From Terrirhizobium terrae (lineage in GTDB: Bacteria > Pseudomonadota > Alphaproteobacteria > Rhizobiales > Rhizobiaceae): DNA of 64,000 bases. Positions within the stretch are counted from its first letter, which is position 1. Each line of letters opens with the position of its first letter. The stretch covers positions 1,897,501 to 1,961,500 of the forward strand of contig NZ_CP104992.1 in the NCBI RefSeq assembly GCF_030323265.1. Reading direction: 5' to 3'. The notes beneath the pieces are model-generated. The model did no database searches and was not told where the DNA came from. It worked only from the letters and a program-made list of their open reading frames with translations. The translations under genes and the position numbers were made by a program. Shown here in pieces: positions 39,076 through 49,262 of the stretch.

Positions 39076-40158
39076 ATGTCCGATCTGGAAAATCTGAAAA
39101 CCTCTCTTCTGGCGGAGATCGCCGCAGCCAGTGACGAGGCGGCAATTGAAGCCGTTCGCGTCAACGCCATGGGCAAGAAGGGCTCCGTGTCCGAGCTTCT
39201 GAAGACGCTCGGCGCCATGTCGCCGGAAGAGCGTCAGACCCGCGGTGCCGCGATCAATGCGCTGAAGAATGAGATCACCGAGGCGATCACCACCCGCAAG
39301 ACTGTCCTCAAGGACGCCGCGATCGACGCGCGCCTGAAGGCCGAGACGCTCGACGTGTCGCTGCCGGTCCGCTCCTCGCCGGCCGAGCGCGGTCGTATCC
39401 ATCCGATCAGCCAGATCATCGACGAGATCACCGCCGTTTTCGCCGACATGGGTTTCTCGATCGCCGAAGGCCCGGATGTCGAGACCGACTACTATAACTT
39501 CACGGCGCTGAATTTTCCCGAAGGCCACCCGGCCCGCGAGATGCACGACACCTTCTTCTTCCAGGCGGATGAAAAGGGTGAGCGCAAGGTGCTGCGCACC
39601 CACACTTCGCCGGTTCAGGTCCGCACCATGGAAGCGCAGGATCCGCCGATCCGCATCGTCATTCCGGGCAAGACCTACCGTCAGGATTCGGACGCCACCC
39701 ATTCGCCGATGTTCCATCAGGTCGAGGGCCTCGTCATCGACAAGAAGTCCAATGTCGCCAACATGCGATGGGTGCTAGAGGAGTTCTGCAAGACCTTCTT
39801 CGAAGTGCCGTCGGTGACGATGCGCTTTCGCCCGTCCTTCTTCCCCTTCACCGAGCCCTCCTTCGAGGTCGACATCCAGTGCGACCGTTCCGGCCCGATC
39901 GTGAAGTTCGGCGAAGGCACCGACTGGATGGAAATCCTAGGCTGCGGCATGGTCCACCCGAACGTGCTGCGCTCCGGTGGGCTCGATCCGGACGAATACC
40001 AGGGGTTTGCCTGGGGCATGGGGCTGGACCGTATCGCCATGCTGAAATACGGCATGCCGGACCTGCGCGACTTCTTCAACGCCGATGTCCGCTGGATGAA
40101 CCACTACGGCTTCCGCCCGCTCGACATGCCAACGCTGTTTGGAGGCTTGAGCCAGTAA
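39076..40158 (+). CDS. pheS: Phenylalanyl-tRNA synthetase alpha subunit
   Basis: 360 residues, complete. The N-terminal coiled coil (residues 1-90) is followed by the class II catalytic core. Motif 1 is in [19 protein letters not shown], the substrate pocket includes DTFFF and [13 protein letters not shown], motif 2 lies around [18 protein letters not shown], and motif 3 is [17 protein letters not shown]. The (alpha-beta)2 enzyme charges tRNA-Phe. Normally pheT follows directly. Here five genes intervene (40163-41595), although all are on the same strand and tightly spaced. Confidence 0.98.
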   Translation: MSDLENLKTSLLAEIAAASDEAAIEAVRVNAMGKKGSVSELLKTLGAMSPEERQTRGAAINALKNEITEAITTRKTVLKDAAIDARLKAETLDVSLPVRSSPAERGRIHPISQIIDEITAVFADMGFSIAEGPDVETDYYNFTALNFPEGHPAREMHDTFFFQADEKGERKVLRTHTSPVQVRTMEAQDPPIRIVIPGKTYRQDSDATHSPMFHQVEGLVIDKKSNVANMRWVLEEFCKTFFEVPSVTMRFRPSFFPFTEPSFEVDIQCDRSGPIVKFGEGTDWMEILGCGMVHPNVLRSGGLDPDEYQGFAWGMGLDRIAMLKYGMPDLRDFFNADVRWMNHYGFRPLDMPTLFGGLSQ

Positions 40159-40162
40159 AACG

Positions 40163-40396
40163 ATGCCAACCGTCCTTCGCAAATACGGTTTCCGTTTTCA
40201 CTTCTACTCCGGAGAGAAATATGAACCGCCTCACATCCATGTGGATGGAAACGGCGGAGAAGCGAAGGTTTGGTTAAACGAGGTAAGATTGGCTGAGGCC
40301 GGGGGCTTTAGCCAAAGAGACCTTAGACGTATATTGGACGTGGTCGAGGAGCACAGGCAGCAGATGTTGGAGGCATGGAATGACTATTTCGCATGA
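40163..40396 (+). CDS. DUF4160 protein, copy 1
   Basis: 77 residues, complete. The opening MPTVLRKYGFRFHFYSGEKYEPPHIHVDG is the DUF4160 signature (PT-hydrophobic-aromatic patch, then EPPHIHV), followed by GEAKVWLNEVRLA and a C-terminal helix RRILDVVEEHRQQMLEAWNDYF. It starts 4 bases after pheS and its last 17 bases overlap the DUF2442 gene, implying coupled translation. DUF4160-DUF2442 pairs have been proposed as toxin-antitoxin-like modules, but no activity is established here. A second copy lies at 40664. Confidence 0.9.
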   Translation: MPTVLRKYGFRFHFYSGEKYEPPHIHVDGNGGEAKVWLNEVRLAEAGGFSQRDLRRILDVVEEHRQQMLEAWNDYFA

Positions 40397-40658
40397 TCCA
40401 TATCCCGAAGCTGAGCGCCCTATTGAGGCGTGGTGCGATCTGCATGATGTGCATGTGCGCCTCGCCGATGGGCGCCATGTATCGACGCCGTTGTGGTGGT
40501 ATCCACGCCTGCTAAATGCGTCGCCCGCCCAACGCAACAACGTGCATCTCATGCTTGCCGGGGTTCATTGGCCGGATGTGGATGAGGATCTGTCCGTTCG
40601 CGGGATGTTGGCCGGCTGGAAAGCGCCGGGCGCCAAGGCTCCGGAAAAGGCAGCATGA
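40380..40658 (+). CDS. DUF2442 protein, copy 1
   Basis: 92 residues; ATG 40380 follows GGAGG at 6 bases. The DUF2442 core is visible: VHVRLADGRHVSTPLWWYPRLLNASPAQRNN and GVHWPDVDEDLSVRGML, i.e. the aromatic WWYP turn and the W-P-x-D-E-D motif. The C-terminus KAPGAKAPEKAA is shared almost identically with copy 2. DUF2442 proteins resemble small DNA-binding or antitoxin-like proteins and commonly follow DUF4160. It overlaps copy 1 of DUF4160 by 17 bases. Confidence 0.9.
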   Translation: MTISHDPYPEAERPIEAWCDLHDVHVRLADGRHVSTPLWWYPRLLNASPAQRNNVHLMLAGVHWPDVDEDLSVRGMLAGWKAPGAKAPEKAA

Positions 40659-40663
40659 CATAA

Positions 40664-40900
40664 ATGCCGACTCTGTTGATCTGGCACGGATACAAGTTCC
40701 GCTTCTATGCGCTGGACATTGGTGAACCGCCGCACGTGCATATCGTCAAGGATGGCAGGTCGCTGAAGGTCTGGTTGAAGAATTTGGAAGTCGCGCGGAA
40801 CAACGGTTATAACGAACAGGAGATCGGCAGGCTCTTGGAGGTTGCTGCCGAACATCGAAATGAATGGATAGGCGCTTGGGATGACTTCTTTGGTCTTTGA
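40664..40900 (+). CDS. DUF4160 protein, copy 2
   Basis: 78 residues: MPTLLIWHGYKFRFYALDIGEPPHVHIVKDGRSLKVWLKNLEVARNNGYNEQEI, with the same EPPHVHI core and closing WIGAWDDFFGL. It diverges from copy 1 at many positions, so the duplication is not recent or the copies were acquired separately. It starts 5 bases after DUF2442 copy 1 and overlaps DUF2442 copy 2 by 20 bases. Confidence 0.9.
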   Translation: MPTLLIWHGYKFRFYALDIGEPPHVHIVKDGRSLKVWLKNLEVARNNGYNEQEIGRLLEVAAEHRNEWIGAWDDFFGL

Positions 40901-41156
40901 AACCGACGAAATGCGACCCGTTAGGGCTTGGTGCGACGATGGTGAGGTTCACGTCGCGCTTGCCGATGGCCGTGTCATTGCCACGCCTCTCTGGTGGTAT
41001 CCTTTTCTTGCGAAACTCGATGATCGCGCACTCAATGACATCGAACTGATGTACGAGGGCATCTGGTGGACTGCGATCGACGAAGGCATTTCGGTCAAGA
41101 GCATGTTTCTCGGTGTGAAAGCCCCGGGCGCCAAGGCTCCGGAAAAGGCGGCATGA
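40881..41156 (+). CDS. DUF2442 protein, copy 2
   Basis: 91 residues: VRAWCDDGEVHVALADGRVIATPLWWYPFLAKL and GIWWTAIDEGISVKSMFLG. The C-terminus KAPGAKAPEKAA matches copy 1 nearly base for base over about 36 bases, while the core has diverged, which points to gene conversion or a selected tail. It ends 4 bases before the GFA gene. Confidence 0.9.
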   Translation: MTSLVFETDEMRPVRAWCDDGEVHVALADGRVIATPLWWYPFLAKLDDRALNDIELMYEGIWWTAIDEGISVKSMFLGVKAPGAKAPEKAA

Positions 41157-41160
41157 GCTC

Positions 41161-41595
41161 ATGAGCATTGAGACGACAGCCAGCCACACCGGTGGATGCC
41201 GATGTGGTGCCATCCGCTTTGAGGCCAAAGCCGAGCCGATCTATGCGAGCTACTGCCACTGCAGCGATTGCCGGCGGGCGAGTGGTGCGCCGGCTGCAGC
41301 CTTTGTCGGTTTCCATACCGAAGACGTAACCTTCGAGGGCGAGACCGGCTCGACCTATGGCAAGGCGCCGGTGAGCCGCAGTTTCTGCGGCACCTGTGGT
41401 GCGCCGATCGCCTATCGTGACGAGCGTATCGGCGACCAGATCTTCTTCATGCTCGGCGCCATGGATGCGCCGGAGAATTATCCGCCGCGCGTGCACGGCT
41501 ATGTGCGCGAGCAGCTTCCTTTCTTCCATATCGATGACGGCCTGCCACGGATGGAAACCATGACCGCGCCGAGGCCTTCAGGAGACAACCGATGA
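41161..41595 (+). CDS. GFA-family (CENP-V/GFA zinc-binding) protein
   Basis: 144 residues. The zinc-binding cysteines of the GFA fold are visible: [12 protein letters not shown] (C-x-C), [14 protein letters not shown] (C-x-C-x2-C) and [13 protein letters not shown] (C-x2-C). GFA proteins were named after glutathione-dependent formaldehyde-activating enzyme, but most have no proven activity. The stop overlaps the pheT start by 4 bases (ATGA), so pheT translation is coupled to this gene. Confidence 0.93.
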   Translation: MSIETTASHTGGCRCGAIRFEAKAEPIYASYCHCSDCRRASGAPAAAFVGFHTEDVTFEGETGSTYGKAPVSRSFCGTCGAPIAYRDERIGDQIFFMLGAMDAPENYPPRVHGYVREQLPFFHIDDGLPRMETMTAPRPSGDNR

Positions 41596-44027
41596 AGTTC
41601 ACCCTTTCCTGGCTCAAGGATCACCTTGAAACCGATGCTACCCTCGATCAGATCTGCGAGCGCCTGACGGCGATCGGCCTCGAGGTCGAGGATGTCGACG
41701 ACAAGGCGGCCTACAAACCCTTCGTCATCGCCAAGGTTCTGTCGGCCGAACAGCATCCGGAAGCGGATCGCCTCAAGGTTCTGTCGGTCGATGCCGGTCC
41801 CGACGTCAATGGCGGTAAGCCGCTGCAGATCGTCTGCGGCGCGCCGAATGCCCGCGCCGGTCTGGTTGGGGCCCTGGCGCGTCCGGGCGATTACGTCCCC
41901 GGTCTCGACGTGACGCTCGGTGTGGGAAAAATCCGCGGTGTCGAAAGCCACGGCATGATGTGCTCGGAAAAAGAGCTCAACATGTCCGACAGCCATGACG
42001 GCATCATCGACCTGCCCGAAGATGCGCCGGTTGGCACGTCCTTCGCGACCTATGCAGGTCTCGACGATCCGATGATCGAGATCAACCTGACGCCAAACCG
42101 TCCGGACTGCACCTCGATCTACGGCATTGCCCGCGATCTCGCAGCCTCTGGCCTCGGCACGCTGAAGGCTCCGGCAGCGCCTGCGCTGAAGCTCGAAGGC
42201 GAGACTTCTGTAGGTCTTACGATCGATCTCGACGATGAAAAGCTCTGCCCCGGCTTCGGCCTGCGCCTCGTGCGCGGCGTCAAGAACGGCCCGAGCCCGG
42301 CCTGGATGCAGACGCGCCTCAAGGCGATCGGTCTTCGTCCGATCAACGCGCTGGTCGACATCACCAATTACATGACCTTCGACCAGGGCCGCCCGATGCA
42401 CGTCTTCGATGCGGCCAAGGTGAAGGGCGACCTCACTGTTCGCCGCGCCAAGGAAGGCGAGTCGGTGCTGGCGCTCGATACGCGCGAATACAAGCTTGGT
42501 CCGAACAACGTCGTCATCGCGGACGACAACGGCGTCGAGTCGATCGGCGGCATCATGGGCGGCGAGCATTCCGGTTGCGACGAAAACACGGTCGACGTGC
42601 TGATCGAGAGCGCACTCTGGGATCCGATCAACATCGCCAAGTCGGGCCGCACGCTCGGCATCATCACCGATGCCCGCTACCGTTTCGAGCGCGGCGTCGA
42701 TCCGGAATACATGGTTCCGGGTCTCGACCGTACGACACAACTGGTTCTCGACCTCTGCGGTGGCACGCCTGCAAAGGAAAAGATCGTCGGCTACAAGGGC
42801 TATGCGGCAAAGACCGTCGAGTTCCCGTTCGCTGAAGTCAAGCGCCTGACCGGGCTTGAAATCTCTGCCGATGAAAGCCGTGAAATCCTGACCCGCCTCG
42901 GCTTCACCGTCGAAGGCTCGGGTGAGAAGGTTTCCGTCAAAGTGCCGTCCTGGCGCCCGGATGTCGATGGCAAGGCCGATCTCGTTGAAGAGGTCATGCG
43001 CATCCACGGCGTTGACCAGATCAAGCCGGAGCCGCTCGAAAAGCTGTCGGCCGTCAACGGCCGCATCCTGACCACGCTGCAGATCCGCACCCGCACCGCC
43101 AAGCGCGCGCTCGCCTCGCGCGGCATGCTGGAAGCCGTCACCTGGTCCTTCATCCCGGAAGACCAGGCAAAGCTCTTCGGCGGAGGTTCGGCGGCATTGA
43201 AGCTCGCCAACCCGATCGCGGCCGACATGTCCGACATGCGCCCGTCGCTTCTGCCGGGCCTCCTGACCGCTGCCCAGCGCAATGCCGACAAGGGCTTTGG
43301 CGACGTGGCGATCTTCGAAGTGTCGGGCACCTATGAGACCGACACGCCGGAAGGCCAGCGTCGCGTTGCCGGCGGCATCCGTCGCGGCACGGCCTCGATC
43401 AACGGCGCCGGCCGCATGTGGTCGAATGCGGCCAAGGGCGGCGGCAAGCCGGTCGACGTCTATGACGCCAAGGCCGATGCGCTGGCCGTGATCGAAGCCT
43501 GCGGCCTGCCCATGGCCAATGTCCAGATCGAGCAGGGCGGACCGTCGTGGTATCATCCGGGCCGTTCCGGCACGATCAAGATGGGTCCGAAAGTCGTGCT
43601 CGGCACGTTCGGCGAATTCCATCCGAAGACGCTCGGCGCGCTCGATGTTTCCGGCGCGCTCTGCGGCTTCGAGATCTATCTCGACGCCATGCCTGAGCCG
43701 AAGAAGAAGGCTACCCGCACCAAGCCGGGTCTCGAGCTTTCGCCTTTCCAGGCCGTCAAGCGCGACTTCGCCTTCGTTGTTGGTTCCGAAGTGGAAGCCG
43801 GTGCGATCATCAAGGCGGCGACCAGCGCCGACCGCAAGCTGATCGCCGGCGTCAATGTCTTCGACGTGTTCGAGGGCGCGTCGCTCGGCGAGGGCAGGAA
43901 GTCGGTTGCGATCGAGGTGCTCATCCAGCCGGTCGACAAGACCCTGACGGACGAGGATTTCGAAGCGCTCACCGGCAAGATCGTCGCCAATGTCGAGAAG
44001 ACCACAGGCGGCGTCCTGCGCGCCTGA
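41592..44027 (+). CDS. pheT: Phenylalanyl-tRNA synthetase beta subunit
   Basis: 811 residues, complete. The EMAP/tRNA-binding domain (residues 40-150, [15 protein letters not shown]) is followed by B3/B4 editing domains (about 210-400, [22 protein letters not shown]), B5 (about 400-475, [20 protein letters not shown]), the inactive synthetase-like core and the C-terminal ferredoxin-like anticodon-binding domain ([10 protein letters not shown]). The ribosome-binding site GGAG lies inside the GFA gene. The frame is intact across 2.4 kb. Confidence 0.98.
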   Translation: MKFTLSWLKDHLETDATLDQICERLTAIGLEVEDVDDKAAYKPFVIAKVLSAEQHPEADRLKVLSVDAGPDVNGGKPLQIVCGAPNARAGLVGALARPGDYVPGLDVTLGVGKIRGVESHGMMCSEKELNMSDSHDGIIDLPEDAPVGTSFATYAGLDDPMIEINLTPNRPDCTSIYGIARDLAASGLGTLKAPAAPALKLEGETSVGLTIDLDDEKLCPGFGLRLVRGVKNGPSPAWMQTRLKAIGLRPINALVDITNYMTFDQGRPMHVFDAAKVKGDLTVRRAKEGESVLALDTREYKLGPNNVVIADDNGVESIGGIMGGEHSGCDENTVDVLIESALWDPINIAKSGRTLGIITDARYRFERGVDPEYMVPGLDRTTQLVLDLCGGTPAKEKIVGYKGYAAKTVEFPFAEVKRLTGLEISADESREILTRLGFTVEGSGEKVSVKVPSWRPDVDGKADLVEEVMRIHGVDQIKPEPLEKLSAVNGRILTTLQIRTRTAKRALASRGMLEAVTWSFIPEDQAKLFGGGSAALKLANPIAADMSDMRPSLLPGLLTAAQRNADKGFGDVAIFEVSGTYETDTPEGQRRVAGGIRRGTASINGAGRMWSNAAKGGGKPVDVYDAKADALAVIEACGLPMANVQIEQGGPSWYHPGRSGTIKMGPKVVLGTFGEFHPKTLGALDVSGALCGFEIYLDAMPEPKKKATRTKPGLELSPFQAVKRDFAFVVGSEVEAGAIIKAATSADRKLIAGVNVFDVFEGASLGEGRKSVAIEVLIQPVDKTLTDEDFEALTGKIVANVEKTTGGVLRA

Positions 44028-44077
44028 ATGTTGAAATACGGCTGCCCCGACTGGTTTCGGGGCGGCCGTCTATGGCC

Positions 44078-44938
44078 TCAGTGCGCCAGTCGCTCGACCA
44101 CGAGGTCCAGCAGTGCACGCAGGCGCGGCATCCGCCGCATGTCGCGGTGATAGCCGACCCATGTGTCGCGTCCTGGTGGCGGCTCGCCGAGATCGACCAG
44201 TTCCAGCCCCTCCGTACTGTCTCCCAATGGCCTTGGGAGCACGGCAAGGCCGACGCCCGCGGCGCAGAGACGGGCCTGTACTTCCCGATTGTTGCTGCGG
44301 TTGATGACCGTGGCGTTTGGCAGCCTGGCTTCGATCCACACGACATCCGGCATGCCGCCGAATGCGGTATCCATGAGAACAAGGCGCGAGCCTTTACCAT
44401 CGCCGGCGACGGGGTGTCGCGTGCCGGCCCTGCAATAGACCCCGTAGGGAATGTGCAGCAGTCGCCGTGAAACGACTTCCGCCTCGTCGAAGGGCGTGAT
44501 GCGGAAGACGAGATCCGCCTCGCGGCGCGGCAGGCTGTAAAGCCGCGGATCGGTAAGAAGCTCGACGACGACATTCGGATGCAGCTTGGCGAAGTCCGCA
44601 AGGATGGGGGCCAGCATGAAGACCCCGAACCAGTCCGAGCACGAGACCCGGAGAAGGCCGCTCAAGCGAGCCTGCGATCCCGCCAGTTCCCGCTCCAGCG
44701 CGATTGCCTCGTATTCCATGCGCTCCGCATGGGCGAGCACGGACTGACCTTCATCGGTCAGGACAAAGCCGTCATTGGTGCGCTGGAACAGCGTCTGGCC
44801 GATCGACGCCTCGAGCGCACGCAGGCGCCGGCCCATTGTCGGCTGCGTCTGCCCGATGGCGCGCGCCGCACCGCCGAGGGTCCCCTCCCGGGCAATGGCC
44901 AGAAAGACGCGCAAATCGCACCACTCCATCATCACCAT
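44078..44938 (-). CDS. LysR-family transcriptional regulator
   Basis: 286 residues. N-terminal helix-turn-helix: LGGAARAIGQTQPTMGRRLRALEASIG, in FLAIAREGT context. The effector domain starts near residue 95 (LLRVSCSDWFGVFML) and includes EADLVFRITPFDEAEVVSRRLLHIPYGVYC. It is divergent from the quinone oxidoreductase gene at 45035, with 96 bases between the starts, and probably controls it. Several in-frame starts lie within 10 bases of the one chosen. Confidence 0.88.
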   Translation of the reverse strand: MVMMEWCDLRVFLAIAREGTLGGAARAIGQTQPTMGRRLRALEASIGQTLFQRTNDGFVLTDEGQSVLAHAERMEYEAIALERELAGSQARLSGLLRVSCSDWFGVFMLAPILADFAKLHPNVVVELLTDPRLYSLPRREADLVFRITPFDEAEVVSRRLLHIPYGVYCRAGTRHPVAGDGKGSRLVLMDTAFGGMPDVVWIEARLPNATVINRSNNREVQARLCAAGVGLAVLPRPLGDSTEGLELVDLGEPPPGRDTWVGYHRDMRRMPRLRALLDLVVERLAH

Positions 44939-45034
44939 CCAAACAAAAATGCATGATCGTCAAACAGTATCTACGATGTCCATGCAGATGAAAAAGGGTC
45001 AAGTTCCGCGCCCAGGAAAAAGGAGCTTGAAGAC

Positions 45035-46011
45035 ATGAAAGCATTGATCGTCGAGGCCGAAAACGGCCCGTTTCAACTCAGGGAAATTGAGAGGCCCGTG
45101 GCGGGCGCCGGCGAGGTGCTGGTCAGGGTCCATGCAAGCGGCGTAAATCCGCTTGATCTCAAGATCAGGGCAGGTACCGCGGCTCATGCCAGGCATCCGC
45201 TGCCCGGCATACTCGGTATCGATCTCGCCGGCGTGGTCGAGGCTATCGGCGAAGGGGTCGAGGCTTTCCAGGTCGGCGACGAGGTTTATGGCATGACCGG
45301 TGGAGTGGGGGCGTGCAGGGATCGCTCGCGGAATATGCGGTGGTCGATGCGAGGCTGATCGCGAGAAAGCCGGCCAATCTGTCGATGCGCCAAGCCGCGG
45401 CTTTGCCGCTCGTCGTTATTACGGCCTGGGAAGGTCTGATGGATCGCGTTGATGTCGGGCGCGGCGAGACTGCGCTCGTCATCGGTGCGGCGGGCGGCGT
45501 CGGGCATGTCGCGGTGCAGATTGCCCGTGCTCGTGGCGCGATCGTCTTCGGTGTCGATCGGGAGGACGCGGCGGACTATCTGCAATCGCTGGGGGCGACG
45601 CCGATCGACCGGCGCAAACCGGTTGCGGAATACGTTGCCGAACTGACCGGCGGCAAGGGGTTCGATGTCGTCTATGATTGCGTCGGCGCGCTGGATGACG
45701 CTTTTCAGGCGGTGGGTCGGTTCGGTCATGTCACGAGTTCGCTTGGCTGGGGCAGCCATTCGCTGGCGCCGCTCTCCTTCAAGGCGGCGAGCTATAGCGG
45801 CGTGTTCGCGCTCCTGCCGCTGCTGACCGGTGAGGGGCGTGAGGCGCATGGGCGCATCCTGGCGGAAGCGGCACGGCTGGCCGAAGCCGGCAAGCTCATG
45901 CCGCGCCTGGACGATCGCCGCTTTTCGCTGCAACAGGCCGACGACGCCCATGCCCTCATTCGTGACAAGGTGGCTAGGGGCAAGATCGTCATCGACGTCA
46001 TCAGCCCGTGA
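45035..46011 (+). CDS. Zinc-independent quinone oxidoreductase (MDR family), frameshifted at about 45311
   Basis: Reconstructed about 325 residues. The GroES-like domain opens MKALIVEAENGPFQLREIERP and GEVLVRVHASGVNPLDLKIRAG, followed by LGIDLAGVVEAIGEGV. After VYGMTGGVG the frame changes; restoring one G in the run of five gives GGVQGSLAEYAVVDARL. The Rossmann motif AAGGVGHVAVQIARARGA lies at about residue 150, and no structural-zinc cysteines are present, as in quinone reductases. It probably reduces quinones or enones with NADPH. The divergent LysR gene is its likely regulator. Confidence 0.85.
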
Positions 46012-46024
46012 TATCCGAGCGGGC

Positions 46025-46420
46025 TCACGAGGCCCGCTGGTAGCGCCATTCCTGCGTCCGCCCGCCGTAGCCGTAGGAGGCGGCGCGGGCGTCCTCGACA
46101 TAGATGTAGCTTTCCTCGTGCAGATTGCCGAGGAGGCGCTCGAAACCTTCGAAGGCGGCCTGGATATAGGCGGCCTTCTCGGTTTTCGTATTGGTCTCGT
46201 CGGTGATCTTGATATCGAAATAGACGCTCGACTTGCCCTGCTCGGCAAGCGTCCTGCCGCCGGCAATCCAGTCGCGCGGATCGACATAGTCGATGGCGAT
46301 CGCGGTGACCGCCGGATCCTTGCCGAGGATGCGCTCAGTCAGCTCGGTCAGCATGGTGGCGATGGCGCGGGTTTTCTCGTCGGAGCGTTCGCCGCTTACT
46401 TTCACATTCAGGATAGGCAT
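46025..46420 (-). CDS. Tautomerase (4-oxalocrotonate tautomerase-like) family protein
   Basis: 131 residues if started at ATG 46420, which places the catalytic proline at position 2 (MPILNVKVSGE), as the family needs; an upstream ATG at 46432 would bury it. The rest (DEKTRAIATMLTELTERILGKDPAVTAIAIDYVD) fits the tautomerase fold, and the C-terminal extension (SYIYVEDARAASYGYGGRTQEWRYQ) is typical of the longer members. The gene runs in the same direction as the upstream MarR gene and has a half-site of that regulator's dyad just before it. Confidence 0.85.
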   Translation of the reverse strand: MPILNVKVSGERSDEKTRAIATMLTELTERILGKDPAVTAIAIDYVDPRDWIAGGRTLAEQGKSSVYFDIKITDETNTKTEKAAYIQAAFEGFERLLGNLHEESYIYVEDARAASYGYGGRTQEWRYQRAS

Positions 46421-46436
46421 GTCTCTCTCCATTGGT

Positions 46437-46452
46437 TAGCTATGCAACTATA
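46437..46452. promoter_or_regulatory. Second, imperfect MarR-like site upstream of the tautomerase gene
   Basis: TATAGTTGCATAGCTA on the minus strand shares ATA-TTGCATA with the perfect dyad at 46898 and lies just before the tautomerase start. Confidence 0.45.
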
Positions 46453-46462
46453 TGGGTTTGGC

Positions 46463-46879
46463 TCAGGGTAGATGGCCGCCGATCGCGCGGGCCTGCAGGA
46501 CGAAATCGGCAAACACGCCGTCGCCGAGTTCCTGCTTCAGCCGGGCGGTCACCGCGCCGCTGGCGTTGTTCAGCGCGTCCTTCAATTCGGCGGCGGATGG
46601 CGTGGGGTGGATTTCCCATTCCCGTCCGTCCCGTTTTGTCGCGCGCCGTTCGAGAAGACCGCGCGCGACGAGACCGTCGACGGCGCGTGTCGCCGTGGCG
46701 CGGGCGATCTTCAAGGTGCCCGCCAGTTCGCTATGCAGCATGCCCGGCTTCGCCAGAACCGCCCGCAGGGTGAAGGCCTGGGAGGGGGTCAGGTCGTAAG
46801 GCTTGAACGCTTCCGTCCAGACCCGCTCGAGCTGGCGGGCAAGTGCTGTCGTGTTGAAGTAGAGGCAGTGGTCGAACAT
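46463..46879 (-). CDS. MarR-family transcriptional regulator
   Basis: 138 residues. The winged helix is in LTPSQAFTLRAVLAKPGMLHSELAGTLKIARATATRAVDGLVARGLLERRA (outline), with wing residues KRDGREWEIHPT. The product is complete, with a soluble all-helical pattern. A perfect 20-base dyad lies 18 bases upstream of its start, and an imperfect one lies before the downstream tautomerase gene. Both genes are therefore likely repressed together and released by a small phenolic or electrophilic ligand. Confidence 0.9.
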   Translation of the reverse strand: MFDHCLYFNTTALARQLERVWTEAFKPYDLTPSQAFTLRAVLAKPGMLHSELAGTLKIARATATRAVDGLVARGLLERRATKRDGREWEIHPTPSAAELKDALNNASGAVTARLKQELGDGVFADFVLQARAIGGHLP

Positions 46880-46897
46880 GAGGACAGCCTAGCACAC

Positions 46898-46917
46898 ATA
46901 ATTGCATATGCAATTAT
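46898..46917. promoter_or_regulatory. MarR operator
   Basis: ATAATTGCATATGCAATTAT is a perfect 20-base palindrome of the length and AT-rich character bound by MarR dimers, 18 bases upstream of the marR start. Confidence 0.65.
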
Positions 46918-47027
46918 AATTTCGATTTGCTGGACGGATGAAACCGGGTGGTGCGTGGTGGTGGCGAGAGTTAGCCTCGGATTTGGACTTGGGCTTCGTA
47001 GTGCTGGAAGGGTCAACCCAAACGCGT

Positions 47028-47120
47028 CGTCATCCTCGGGCTCGTCCCGAGGATCTGCTACCGTTGAGAGAATGGACCGTCGGCAGATGCTCGGGACGAG
47101 CCCGAGCATGACGGAGGAGG
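47028..47120. repeat. Dispersed rhizobial intergenic palindromic element (RIME-like), copy 2
   Basis: Opens CGTCATCCTCGGGCTCGTCC and closes GATGCTCGGG..CCCGAGCATGACGGAGGA, aligning with copy 1 at 28157 over most of its length. The inner part differs. Confidence 0.75.
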
Positions 47121-47129
47121 GGAGAGGAA

Positions 47130-47747
47130 ATGCGCAAGCCGAACTCGATGAAGGGACTGGAAAATCTGGGGCGTGTCCGGTTGTCGAAAAATTTCCTCCT
47201 GCGCGATTTCCTTCATTCGGAGATCGCGGATTTCTATCGCATCCCGAACATTCCCGGTGACCCGGATCTGGCGGTCGAGGCCGGAAAACGTCTTTGCGAG
47301 GAACTGCTGGAGCCGCTGCAGGCGACGTTCGGGCGGCTGCATATCCGCTCCGGTTACCGGTCGTCAGAGGTCAACGAATTCGGCAATCGCAACAATCTCA
47401 ACTGCTCGACCAATGCCGCGACGGCTGCCGACCATATCTGGGACCGGCGGGATGCGGATGGCTGCATGGGCGCGACGGCCTGTGTCGTCGTGCCGTGGCT
47501 GATCGACAATTGCGATCGGGAAGGCGACTGGCAGAGGATGGCATGGTGGATCCACGACCATATGCCCTATGCCTCGCTCTGCTTCTTTCCGAAACTCTGG
47601 GCTTTCAACATCCAGTGGCACGAGCGGCCGGTGCGGCGGATCATGAGCTATGTCGCCCCGCGCGGTGTCTTGACCAAGCCCGGCATGGAGAACCACGAGG
47701 GTGACCATTCGCGATGGTACGAGGGCTTTCCGAAGCCGGCGCGCTGA
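47130..47747 (+). CDS. Peptidase M15-like protein of unknown role
   Basis: 205 residues; ATG 47130 follows GGGGAGAGG. The middle of the protein (LHIRSGYRSSEVNEFGN, then TAADHIWDRRDADGCMGA and MAWWIHDHMPYASL) has the R-S-G-Y-R-S and H-x(n)-D-x(n)-H spacing of D-Ala-D-Ala carboxypeptidase/peptidase M15A folds. The zinc ligands would be the histidines in ADHIWD and WIHDHM. There is no signal peptide. Similar short proteins occur both in phage and in stand-alone chromosomal contexts; nothing phage-like adjoins it here. Activity is uncertain. Confidence 0.65.
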   Translation: MRKPNSMKGLENLGRVRLSKNFLLRDFLHSEIADFYRIPNIPGDPDLAVEAGKRLCEELLEPLQATFGRLHIRSGYRSSEVNEFGNRNNLNCSTNAATAADHIWDRRDADGCMGATACVVVPWLIDNCDREGDWQRMAWWIHDHMPYASLCFFPKLWAFNIQWHERPVRRIMSYVAPRGVLTKPGMENHEGDHSRWYEGFPKPAR

Positions 47748-47766
47748 CCGGTCTGGCAGCCGCGTT

Positions 47767-48126
47767 TCAGGAATGCAGGTGATAGACCTTGTGGACGATC
47801 ACCCAGCGGCCGTCGACCTTGAGCAGTGACAGGTAATCGGAAAAGCGCATGCCCGCATAGTCGTCGACGATCTTCACCGAGGCGGCATCGCCCGTCACGT
47901 CGAGCGTCTCGATCTGGATGAGCGGCTGGGTTCCGGCTGGCGGCACGCCTTGGGACATCACCTCGGCGACGAAATCGTCGAGGGAAAGCCATTCGACCTT
48001 TCCCTCGTAATTGCCGACGATGGATGCCTTGGCGTGGAAGGCCTTTCGCAGGGCGCCCTCATGGGCATGGGCCATGCCTTCCACATAGAGATGCACGACG
48101 GATTCGACCGATTTTTCTTCCGACAT
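47767..48126 (-). CDS. NTF2-like (Lumazine_bd_2/SnoaL-type) protein
   Basis: 119 residues; ATG 48126 follows GGGAGG. The cone-shaped NTF2 fold is suggested by VHLYVEGMAHAHEGALRKAFHAKASIVGNYEGK and DDYAGMRFSDYLSLLKVDGRWVIVHKVYHL, the usual final strands. Members are often small ligand pockets or polyketide-type enzymes, but many are of unknown role. It sits just before the aldo/keto reductases in the same direction, with a 76-base gap. Confidence 0.75.
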   Translation of the reverse strand: MSEEKSVESVVHLYVEGMAHAHEGALRKAFHAKASIVGNYEGKVEWLSLDDFVAEVMSQGVPPAGTQPLIQIETLDVTGDAASVKIVDDYAGMRFSDYLSLLKVDGRWVIVHKVYHLHS

Positions 48127-48202
48127 CGCGAGGTTCCTCCCTGTCGGAACTATAGCAGAGGCGTAATCCCGGACCTACAGCGCGCGGAGGTGTTTCGACA
48201 AT

Positions 48203-49249
<1,047 letters not shown>

Positions 49250-49262
49250 TCAGGAATATGGC

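Noticed and set aside
41499..43622. 707-codon open frame opposite pheT
   Set aside because: Antisense shadow of an essential, fully conserved gene; composition (Arg, His, Asp-rich) is typical of such shadows.
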